From the NCBI RefSeq assembly GCF_963676285.1, contig NZ_OY781063.1, forward strand, positions 1-64,000: DNA of 64,000 nt, read 5' to 3'. Of the stretch, positions 53,303 to 60,016 are shown in pieces. Each line of letters opens with the position of its first letter. The stretch's first letter is position 1. The notes below the pieces were generated by a model. That model saw only the letters and a list, made by a program, of their open reading frames with translations, had not been told where the DNA came from and did not search any database. Origin of the DNA: an uncultured Sphaerochaeta sp. Its GTDB lineage: Bacteria; Spirochaetota; Spirochaetia; Sphaerochaetales; Sphaerochaetaceae. The translations under genes were made by a program, and so were the position numbers.

Positions 53303-53331
53303 TATATAGGTGCTTTTTACATTTTCGTGAA
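53303..53331 (-). promoter_or_regulatory. Possible promoter of ORF163, overlapping a dif-like site
   Basis: On the minus strand TTCACG (53326-53331), 17 bp, TATATA (53303-53308). The -35 box falls inside the XerC-type arm at 53324-53334, so Xer binding could repress it. Confidence 0.4.
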
Positions 53332-53351
53332 TAATAGGGATTATGTACCCC
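53324..53351 (+). other. Second dif-like site inside the right end
   Basis: XerC-type arm TTCGTGAATAA is identical to that of attL. The core TAGGGA differs from TATATA, and the right arm TTATGTACCCC matches dif only in its first half. It lies 55 bp inside attR in the same orientation. It may be an accessory attP site or a remnant of an earlier insertion. Confidence 0.45.
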
Positions 53352-53378
53352 ATTGCCAGCATGACTATATAATCATCT

Positions 53379-53406
53379 TTCGTTAATAATATATATTCTG
53401 TTAACT
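53379..53406 (+). other. Right dif-like attachment site (attR)
   Basis: XerC-type arm TTCGTTAATAA, core TATATA, XerD-type arm TTCTGTTAACT. It matches E. coli dif at 19 of 28 positions by eye, including 9 of 11 in the XerD arm, so the right arm is probably the chromosomal one. The gene-free stretch 53407-53530 beyond it shows nothing else. Confidence 0.75.
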
Positions 53407-53530
53407 AGAAACATTCCAGAGATTATTCAACCCAATATGCAGATATCCTATCCATGAATGCAAAGAATATGCTACGGATATTCCCACATACCCGTAGCAT
53501 ACATAAAAACATGGTTTCAAATCATTTGAA

Positions 53531-54493
53531 CTATGCTTGTTCCTGTTTCTTCGGCATCACAAGACCAACAGCGAAGAATACAAGCCCGACAACGATCAGG
53601 ACAATGGCTGTCTTGTTCATTTGGGAGAACGTGTACTTCACAATGTTTTCAATGGTATCGGCTGGAACTGGGAGCGATCCAAAATCGATACCTGCAAGAC
53701 TCCCAATTCTATCCAGGCTTGAATACATCGATTTAACGATAAGGAACAATGCACCGCTCAGCGCTGTGGTTATCCCGAACCATTGCAAACCGGTGCTTCT
53801 CTGCAACAGAAGAATACAGAGAATCAGGAATACCAGGAAAACGATTATCATGACAAGCAACCCCAGCCAGGTGCTCATGAGTGAAAGATATCCCCTGACC
53901 ATGGTGATGGTTCCCGGCGCCATGTCGCTTACCAGGTCATCAATAACCAGAGTTTCCGGCAGACCAAGCTCGCCGACAATCTGTTCAGCTATTACGGGGA
54001 TGTAGGCCTTGGGAGCCCCGAACATAGCCATCAACTCTGCATCGGAGTATTGCTCCAAGCCCTTGGCGATATTCTGTTCGATTTCTTCAAGCCTTGGTAC
54101 CATATCGATGACCGCTGTCAGTTTCCCGGTCTCTCCAGTGAGGCTGTTCACCACATCGTCAGTGACCATAATTGCCTGATCCTCGATCCAGTCCACACCC
54201 AGGGCATCGATGATCGCACCGCTGAGCAATTCCACCTGTGCATCAACACCGGCTTTCTGTACAGGATCTGTGATGTTCTTTCCGCCGGTCAGACCATCGC
54301 GGACGATATCAGGGATCATGTTGGCGATCTCATCATGCACCAATGCGGGAATTTCATTGTCACTGACAACCGTATGATAGTATTCTTGGTTGAGCAAGGT
54401 ATTGTTCACACCGCGATACACCATGAATGCCATACCGTATACGATGACTACCACAGACAGTAGTACCAATACAATAATCTTCAGCGCTTTCAC
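53531..54493 (-). CDS. Multi-pass membrane protein of unknown function
   Basis: 320 residues from GTG at 54493, 9 bases after GGAGG. One N-terminal membrane segment (IIVLVLLSVVVIVYGMAFMVY), a large external helical domain (about 30-215) and three further membrane segments (WLGLLVMIIVFLVFLILCILL, WFGITTALSGALFLIV, IVLIVVGLVFFAVGLVM). No family recognised. It is the first host gene right of the element, not interrupted by it. Confidence 0.65.
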   Translation of the reverse strand: MKALKIIVLVLLSVVVIVYGMAFMVYRGVNNTLLNQEYYHTVVSDNEIPALVHDEIANMIPDIVRDGLTGGKNITDPVQKAGVDAQVELLSGAIIDALGVDWIEDQAIMVTDDVVNSLTGETGKLTAVIDMVPRLEEIEQNIAKGLEQYSDAELMAMFGAPKAYIPVIAEQIVGELGLPETLVIDDLVSDMAPGTITMVRGYLSLMSTWLGLLVMIIVFLVFLILCILLLQRSTGLQWFGITTALSGALFLIVKSMYSSLDRIGSLAGIDFGSLPVPADTIENIVKYTFSQMNKTAIVLIVVGLVFFAVGLVMPKKQEQA

Positions 54494-54537
54494 TTTCTCT
54501 GCCTCCTTACTGGAACAGTTCAATACTTATTCCAGTT

Positions 54538-54555
54538 CATGTAATCCATTACATG
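54538..54555. promoter_or_regulatory. Perfect palindrome, possible operator
   Basis: CATGTAAT and ATTACATG, separated by CC, form a perfect 8-bp inverted repeat about 45 bases upstream of the minus-strand membrane-protein start. A looser TGGAA...TTCCA repeat lies next to it. It is probably a protein-binding site. The binding factor is unknown. Confidence 0.4.
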
Positions 54556-54622
54556 GTGAGGCATGTAAAAGTACAAGTCAAGAAACGAGTAGATGAATAC
54601 GTAAAATCTCTGGAAATACCAG

Positions 54623-56425
54623 TTACTCTACGGTAACCGATTTTGCCAGGTTCCTTGGTTTGTCAGGATCATTTCCCTTCTGTACTGAACAGTAATAGGC
54701 ATACAGCTGACTTACCATTACCGAGAGAATGGGACTGAACAGAGGGTGTGTCTGGGGAATACGAAATATCGTATCAGCCGTTTCATCGAACGTGTGGACT
54801 TGCTCGAAGGTAATAACCAGTGCTGTTGCTCCCCTCGCCTTCACTTCCTTGATATTGGAATCCATTTTTGCAAACAAAGAAGGCTGGGTACAGAGAGCCA
54901 CCACCAATGTGGATGTGTCGACGAGCGCAATAGGTCCATGCTTGAGCTCTCCTGCAGCAAACGCCTCACTGTGCGTATAGCTTATCTCCTTCAGTTTAAG
55001 GGCACTCTCAAGGCTGATGGCATAATCGACCAGCCTCCCCATAAAGAACACCTTGGTCTTGTTGAATTGGTTTGCCGCAAATCTCTGGATGTCCTCCTGT
55101 CTGTCGAGCAACCGCTGTGCTTGGCTGGGAAGCTGCTGCAGAGCCTCCAGCAACGCTGACTGATCAGCTTTCGCCAACAAGGTGGCCAAGGAGAACAGAC
55201 TGAGCAACTGGGTTGTGAAAGCCTTGGTCGATGCAACGGCTATCTCAGGCCCGGCATTGGTATACAGTACCTTGTCCGCCTCACGGCTGAGTGTACAACC
55301 AACCACGTTGGTTATCGCCAAAGTCGGTATTCCAAGATTCTTCAGCATCCTGAGTGCCGCGATTGTATCGGCAGTTTCCCCGCTCTGGCTGATAAGGATG
55401 CATATTTCCCCTTCTTTTCGGATGTGTCGCTTGTAACGGAGTTCACTAGCGATCACCACCTCAACAGGGATGGCGGCAACCTGTTCAATGACATAGGAAG
55501 CAACCATTGCAGCATGGTAGGCAGTACCACAACCAGTGATCAGGAGATGGCTGGCATCCTTTATGAGTGATTCAATATCCACTGGGAATGACAGCTTTCC
55601 CTGCTTGTCAAGCTTTGGCCTGAGCGTATCACCAAGTGCCTTTGGTTGCTCGCATATCTCCTTGAGCATGAAATGCTCATAGCCGCACTTCTCAGCTGCT
55701 TCCATGTCCCAATCGATGATCTCACATGGACGGGAAAGTTCTTCCCCCTCAAGATTATAGATATGTACTGAATCCTTGGAGAGAACAGCAACCTCCAGAT
55801 CGTTCAGATACTGGACCTCCCTGGTATGAGAAAGCAATGGAGGGACATCACTTGCAATCAGGGTTGCTCCTTCTGACCTACCGATCACCAGCGGGCTGTC
55901 CTTTCTTGCAACCACCAGGATATCCGGTTGGTCTGCACAGACCACGGCAATTGCATAGGATCCCTCCAGACGCGCCACAGACTCTCTTACTGCAAGCAAG
56001 AGGTCACCGTTGTAGTGGAAGTCGATCAAGTGTGCTATGACCTCACTGTCGGTCTGGCTGGAAAAAGACACCTGGTGTTTTTCGAGCCAGGTACGTAGCT
56101 GGCTGTGGTTCTCTATGATACCGTTATGCACCACGGCAATACTCTGGGAAACATCAGTGTGTGGATGGCTGTTCAAATCACTAGGCTCCCCGTGGGTTGC
56201 CCATCGTGTATGCCCAATTCCACAGCTACCCTCAACAGGATTCTGTTCGACCAGTAGTTCAAGATTGGATAACCTTCCCTTGATCTTCCTGACTTGCAGG
56301 TTTCGTTCCTTGGAAATGACAGCAATACCTGCAGAATCATAGCCCCTGTACTCAAGTCTTCTCAGGGCCTCAAGCAAGATTGGTGAAGAAACCTCATTAC
56401 CGATATATCCGACTATTCCACACAT
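54623..56425 (-). CDS. glmS: Glutamine-fructose-6-phosphate aminotransferase (isomerizing)
   Basis: 600 residues. It makes glucosamine-6-P, the first step to UDP-GlcNAc. Mature N-terminus with nucleophile Cys2 (MCGIVGYIGN), the glutaminase motif GHTRWATHGEPSDLNSHPH, two SIS sugar-binding domains (SQSGETADT, AVASTKAFTTQ, ELKHGPIALVD) and the closing DKPRNLAKSVTVE. The product is full length. I saw no glmS ribozyme in the short upstream gap. Confidence 0.96.
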   Translation of the reverse strand: MCGIVGYIGNEVSSPILLEALRRLEYRGYDSAGIAVISKERNLQVRKIKGRLSNLELLVEQNPVEGSCGIGHTRWATHGEPSDLNSHPHTDVSQSIAVVHNGIIENHSQLRTWLEKHQVSFSSQTDSEVIAHLIDFHYNGDLLLAVRESVARLEGSYAIAVVCADQPDILVVARKDSPLVIGRSEGATLIASDVPPLLSHTREVQYLNDLEVAVLSKDSVHIYNLEGEELSRPCEIIDWDMEAAEKCGYEHFMLKEICEQPKALGDTLRPKLDKQGKLSFPVDIESLIKDASHLLITGCGTAYHAAMVASYVIEQVAAIPVEVVIASELRYKRHIRKEGEICILISQSGETADTIAALRMLKNLGIPTLAITNVVGCTLSREADKVLYTNAGPEIAVASTKAFTTQLLSLFSLATLLAKADQSALLEALQQLPSQAQRLLDRQEDIQRFAANQFNKTKVFFMGRLVDYAISLESALKLKEISYTHSEAFAAGELKHGPIALVDTSTLVVALCTQPSLFAKMDSNIKEVKARGATALVITFEQVHTFDETADTIFRIPQTHPLFSPILSVMVSQLYAYYCSVQKGNDPDKPRNLAKSVTVE

Positions 56426-56485
56426 GGCAGCCTTCCTTTGCTTTGTAGTACCATATGTTGTCCGGTTTTTACTACTATTTCATAG

Positions 56486-57109
56486 TCAAATTTCGATAAA
56501 TTCCTTGCGATTTATGATCCTGAGTGAAATAAAGTAACTAATTACCAATAAGCTGAATACCAATATTCCTGCGATTAAGGTAACAGATGCCGTATTCTGG
56601 GGTGCTGCTTTTGAAGCAACAGTGGTGAGTGCTGACCCAGCTCCCACGATGAGAAACGTGATCAGAATGTACCACACCCTGCTCTTCTCGAAACCGAATT
56701 TGAGAATAAGGGGATAATTCAGGGAAAGGAAAAATAGCCCAAGAAAAAACTGAACAGCCAATGCATTGAGTAATATCTCAACCTCAAATCCCTTGAAAAC
56801 AACAGTGGAGGCCAGCACCAACAGAATAGAACCGGCAACCGTAAGAAGTCCAAACAGATATTTGCTCTGAACCACCGCCTTTCTGGAAACAGGAAGTGCA
56901 GAGACATACGCTTCCCAACCATCACTCTGGTCGTATGCAAATGTGGTAAGGGTGAGCATTATCATCATCATGGTACACATTGCCGTATAGAGGAACCCAC
57001 CCTGCAACCCAGCAAATACTGCAAAAAAGAGAATAATGAACAAGGTAATACCTGAGCGCTTCTTCAATACATACCAATCTTTCAACATCAACATTAATAC
57101 TGATTTCAT
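56486..57109 (-). CDS. ABC transporter permease (ABC-2 type)
   Basis: 207 residues with six predicted membrane segments in the ABC-2 layout; FAYDQSDGWEAYVSALPVSRKAVVQSKYLFGLL is a typical motif of this permease group. It overlaps the ATPase gene by 4 bases and forms an exporter with it. The substrate is unknown; similar YtrA-linked operons respond to cell-envelope stress. Confidence 0.78.
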   Translation of the reverse strand: MKSVLMLMLKDWYVLKKRSGITLFIILFFAVFAGLQGGFLYTAMCTMMMIMLTLTTFAYDQSDGWEAYVSALPVSRKAVVQSKYLFGLLTVAGSILLVLASTVVFKGFEVEILLNALAVQFFLGLFFLSLNYPLILKFGFEKSRVWYILITFLIVGAGSALTTVASKAAPQNTASVTLIAGILVFSLLVISYFISLRIINRKEFIEI

Positions 57110-57957
57110 GACCAGTCTCCTCCCTTGGATAGCATGATGATGATTTGCTCCAGGGTGACACGTTGGACCTCACCAAATTGAGGAACATCCTCACTCCTCA
57201 TCAGGAATTCACTCTGAAACTGGCCATCTCTCCTACCCTTTATCGCATTGGGTTCAATATCAGCAATCCTTGTGGAAGGGATCTGTACCAATCTATACCG
57301 TTCAAGCAGTTCATCTTTCTCACTGGATAAGCGAATCTTCCCGTCTTCCAGGAATGTCACATAATCGCAGAGCTTTTCCAGATCACTGGTAATGTGACTG
57401 CTGATAAGGATCGTATGATCCTCATCTTCACTATAACGGGAGAGCAACGTTATGATCTCATCCCTACTCAAAGGATCCAGTCCACTGGTCGGCTCATCAA
57501 GGATCAGGAGCTTTGAGTGATGACTCAGAGCAACAGCCAGTTGCATCTTTACCTTCATGCCCCTTGAACACTTCCTATAGGGCTTTTTTGAGTCAAGATG
57601 GAATTGTCTCAGGAGCTCTTGGTAATAAGAAGCATCCCAGTCTGTGTAAAGCCCTTGAAGCACCCGTCCCAATTCAAGAGGGTTCAGCATGCTGGGAATG
57701 CCTGCATCTTCCACCATGAATCCTATGTAATTCCTTGCATTGGCATCCATTCCAATATACGTACTTCCAAGAACCGAAACTTCTCCTACATCCTGGCGCA
57801 ATAATCCAAGCAGAAGCTTGAGCGTAGTGGTCTTGCCACTCCCATTTGCGCCTATAAGACCATGCACCGTACCCTGTGCAACAGAGAATTCCTGATAGTC
57901 AAGGGTGAAATTTCCCAGTTGTTTTTTTAAATCCCTGCATATGATAGCCTGTTCCAT
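57106..57957 (-). CDS. ABC transporter ATP-binding protein
   Basis: 283 residues from MEQAIICRDLKK, 9 bases after GGGGAG. Walker A GANGSGKTT, Walker B LLILDEPTSGLDP and the H-loop segment ILISSH are clear. The signature is CSRGMKVKMQLA rather than LSGGQ, as in many ABC-2 exporters. Operon with the GntR regulator (start overlapping its TAA region) and the permease. Confidence 0.88.
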   Translation of the reverse strand: MEQAIICRDLKKQLGNFTLDYQEFSVAQGTVHGLIGANGSGKTTTLKLLLGLLRQDVGEVSVLGSTYIGMDANARNYIGFMVEDAGIPSMLNPLELGRVLQGLYTDWDASYYQELLRQFHLDSKKPYRKCSRGMKVKMQLAVALSHHSKLLILDEPTSGLDPLSRDEIITLLSRYSEDEDHTILISSHITSDLEKLCDYVTFLEDGKIRLSSEKDELLERYRLVQIPSTRIADIEPNAIKGRRDGQFQSEFLMRSEDVPQFGEVQRVTLEQIIIMLSKGGDWS

Positions 57958-57958
57958 C

Positions 57959-58336
57959 TTAAGCATCTCCCCGCCTCAATAATTCATACATCATTCCAAG
58001 TTCATCTTCCCCGAGACCCAAGAAATCTGCGAGCAACATGATTGCCCTCATATGCTCCTCAATCTTTCTTAAGTACTCTTCCTTGATCTGCTCATGATTA
58101 CGAAAAGCTACATAGCTTCCCTTTGCAGCAATGGTCTGAATATATCTTTCCTTCTCCAATTCATCATACGCACGTTTTGTGGTGATGACGCTGATCCTCA
58201 GTTCCTTTGCCAACACCCTGATGGATGGAAGCAACGAACCCTCCTTCAAGACCCCAGAAACAATCTGAGAACGTATCTGTTCTGCAATTTGTGCATAGAT
58301 GGGATCGGGGTTAGCATTCGAAAGAATGATGTCCAA
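57959..58336 (-). CDS. GntR-family regulator, YtrA subfamily
   Basis: 125 residues. The N-terminal winged helix has PIYAQIAEQIRSQIVSGVLKEG, LPSIRVLAKELRISVITTKRAYDELEKERYI and GSYVA. The C-terminal part is only two helices, which defines YtrA-type members. Start is TTG, about 10 bases after GGAGAG. It heads the ABC operon and probably represses it through the TATACAGTATA repeats in the promoter. Confidence 0.85.
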   Translation of the reverse strand: MDIILSNANPDPIYAQIAEQIRSQIVSGVLKEGSLLPSIRVLAKELRISVITTKRAYDELEKERYIQTIAAKGSYVAFRNHEQIKEEYLRKIEEHMRAIMLLADFLGLGEDELGMMYELLRRGDA

Positions 58337-58359
58337 AGCATTTCTCTCCTTTCTGTTTA

Positions 58360-58392
58360 TATACAGTATATACAGTATACACTACAAGTCAA
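58360..58392 (-). promoter_or_regulatory. Promoter and operator of the gntR-ABC operon
   Basis: Minus strand TTGACT (58387-58392), 16 bp, TATACT (58365-58370). Two overlapping copies of TATACAGTATA (58360-58370 and 58369-58379) cover the -10 and spacer, a likely binding site for the GntR-family repressor. Confidence 0.55.
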
Positions 58393-58409
58393 CCACTTTG
58401 GTCTATCTG

Positions 58410-58438
58410 TTCTCAAGATTGCCAGAAATCGTTATACT
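58410..58438 (+). promoter_or_regulatory. Possible promoter of mazG, leaderless
   Basis: TTCTCA (58410-58415), 17 bp, TATACT (58433-58438). Transcription should start at about 58445, on or just before the ATG at 58446. No SD is present. Confidence 0.45.
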
Positions 58439-58445
58439 TATGTAT

Positions 58446-59270
58446 ATGATTGACTTCACCTTCAAAAAGAAAGACTCACTGCAAGACGCTCTGATGCAGC
58501 TGCATACCATTGTCACCTTGCTCAGAAGCAAGGATGGATGTCCATGGGACAGGGAACAAACTTCAAAAAGTGTTGCGGAGAACCTACTTGATGAGACTTA
58601 TGAGTATATCGATGAGGTTATCAAACAAGACATAACAGGACAGAGAGAGGAACTGGGCGACGTGTTGCTCAATGCAATGATGTTGCTGGAAATCCAAGAG
58701 GAACAGGATGGGTTTTCTGTTGTCCAGGCACTCAATGATGTCTGTGAAAAGCTCATCAGAAGACACCCCCATGTATTCTCCACTGCTGAAGTCAGTTCCT
58801 CTGGTGAAGTCATTGACCTCTGGAACTCCATCAAGACCAATGTTGAAGGCAAACAGAGCAAGGATGATGATTTTTTCAGCAGGGTGCCCTCCTCCCTCCC
58901 CCCTCTTGAAATGGCCAATGAGATCCAGAAAAAAATCCGGAAGGTCGGGTTTGACTGGCCACATGTAGATGGAGTTATAGAAAAGGTAGAAGAAGAACTC
59001 AGCGAAGTACTGCAGGCAAAAAACCATCAGGATGATACGGATGAGGACTTGGAAATGGAGCTGGGAGATCTACTGTTCGCCACCGTCAACCTTACCCGAT
59101 TTCTGGGCTACAATCCCTCGGTTGCCTTGCATCGTTCAAACAATAAGATGCGCAAGCGTTTCAATGCGCTCTACCAATTGGCAAAGCAGAAGGACGTACC
59201 ATTGGACCAGGATCATCTTGAAGAGATGGATCAGCTATGGCAGGAGGTCAAGAGCGAGGAAACCCGCTAG
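58446..59270 (+). CDS. mazG: Nucleoside triphosphate pyrophosphohydrolase MazG
   Basis: 274 residues from MIDFTFKKKDSLQ. Two MazG domains: an N-terminal one (CPWDREQTSKSVAENLLDETYEYIDEV, EELGDVLLNAMMLLEIQEE) and a C-terminal one (KVEEELSEVLQAK, DLEMELGDLLFATVNLTRFLG) with the acidic metal-binding ExxE and D residues. It hydrolyses NTPs to NMP and PPi as house-cleaning. A much longer frame upstream is not plausible. The GntR/RCK_C gene follows 12 bases later. Confidence 0.93.
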   Translation: MIDFTFKKKDSLQDALMQLHTIVTLLRSKDGCPWDREQTSKSVAENLLDETYEYIDEVIKQDITGQREELGDVLLNAMMLLEIQEEQDGFSVVQALNDVCEKLIRRHPHVFSTAEVSSSGEVIDLWNSIKTNVEGKQSKDDDFFSRVPSSLPPLEMANEIQKKIRKVGFDWPHVDGVIEKVEEELSEVLQAKNHQDDTDEDLEMELGDLLFATVNLTRFLGYNPSVALHRSNNKMRKRFNALYQLAKQKDVPLDQDHLEEMDQLWQEVKSEETR

Positions 59271-59282
59271 AAGGAATGGCGT

Positions 59283-59939
59283 ATGGATAGTGCAGCAGAT
59301 AAGAACACTCGTACAAAGAGAGAACGAAAAAAAGAAGGCGGAGCCATCTACGAGCGAATCGCCTATGATATCGCAAAGAGAATCGCCAATAATGAGATCG
59401 ATGAAGGGACTCGCCTCTCTGGCCGTTCGCTCATGTCAAGTGAATACGGGGTATCCCCTGAGACCATTAGAAGAGCCTTTGCCCTCCTGGAGGAGCTCGA
59501 GGTGGTTCATGTCATGCACAACAGCGGTGTTCGTGTACTCAGCACAGAGAAAGCAAAGACTTATATCAAGAAACACCAGAAACATGACGAAGGCCGTTCC
59601 TTACTGCATAGGATGAAGGCTATCCTGGAGGAACAGGAAACCCTGAATCGAGAACTATATTCCACAGCAAAACAACTATTTACCATGAACAACCGATTCC
59701 GGGAATCGAATCCATTCCCCCTCTACGAATACACCATAGCTGAGAAGAGCAAGGCTATCGGAAAAAACCTGGGGGAGCTGCGTTTCTGGCAAGAAACCGG
59801 TGCCACCATCGTAGCCATCCGTAGGGACGGGGTGATCAACCTATCCCCGGGACCGCTTGAACGAATGGTCGCCGGAGATATCCTGATGATGGTGGGGCCA
59901 CACGATTGCCTGAGAAGAACCGAACAACTATTGGATTGA
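59283..59939 (+). CDS. GntR-type HTH regulator fused to an RCK_C (TrkA-C) domain
   Basis: 218 residues. The winged helix is at about 22-90 (AIYERIAYDIAKRIANNEIDEG; LSGRSLMSSEYGVSPETIRRAFALLEELEVV), a coiled linker at 100-140, and a C-terminal RCK_C domain at about 145-215 (EYTIAEKSKAIGKNLGELRF; GATIVAIRRDG; MVAGDILMMVG). RCK_C domains bind small ligands, including c-di-AMP, and regulators of this type often control ion or potassium transport. The target is unknown. Next to mazG, probably co-transcribed. Confidence 0.82.
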   Translation: MDSAADKNTRTKRERKKEGGAIYERIAYDIAKRIANNEIDEGTRLSGRSLMSSEYGVSPETIRRAFALLEELEVVHVMHNSGVRVLSTEKAKTYIKKHQKHDEGRSLLHRMKAILEEQETLNRELYSTAKQLFTMNNRFRESNPFPLYEYTIAEKSKAIGKNLGELRFWQETGATIVAIRRDGVINLSPGPLERMVAGDILMMVGPHDCLRRTEQLLD

Positions 59940-60016
59940 TCGCAAATACGCTATATATCCAGTGTCCCAAGATCCTGCAAAGAGCTTCTCTCGCTTGATC
60001 GTAAGCTTGCTTGCTA

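Larger units (their letters stand above)
45349..53406. mobile_element. dif-integrated rolling-circle phage-like element (about 8.03 kb), possibly FLiP-like ssDNA prophage
   Basis: Bounded by dif-like sites at 45349 and 53379, 8030 bp apart. They share the XerC-type arm (one mismatch), the identical core TATATA, and the first bases of the XerD arm. All 16 genes I find lie on the minus strand, in order: ORF163, hairpin region, Rep, HTH, 54-aa protein, capsid candidate, small membrane/basic proteins, lipoprotein, fibre, 68-aa protein, terminator. The base composition is more AT-rich than the flanks. No integrase, terminase, tail, packaging ATPase or Zot gene is present, so integration must use host XerC/D. 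The gene set fits a tailless ssDNA phage. It does not match the Inoviridae or Microviridae patterns I know. Confidence 0.8.

Noticed and set aside
45349..53406. Filamentous phage (Inoviridae) as the identity of the element
   Set aside because: dif integration and a rolling-circle Rep would fit, but there is no Zot/pI-type ATPase and no signal-peptide-bearing major coat gene, and a 301-residue structural candidate is too large.
45349..53406. Microviridae (gokushovirus-like) prophage
   Set aside because: These also use dif, but I see no roughly 500-600-residue VP1 or VP2 pilot protein, and 8 kb with 16 genes is larger than the usual 4.5-6.5 kb.
56426..56485. glmS ribozyme upstream of glmS
   Set aside because: The upstream gap is only about 60 bases and shows no conserved ribozyme core.
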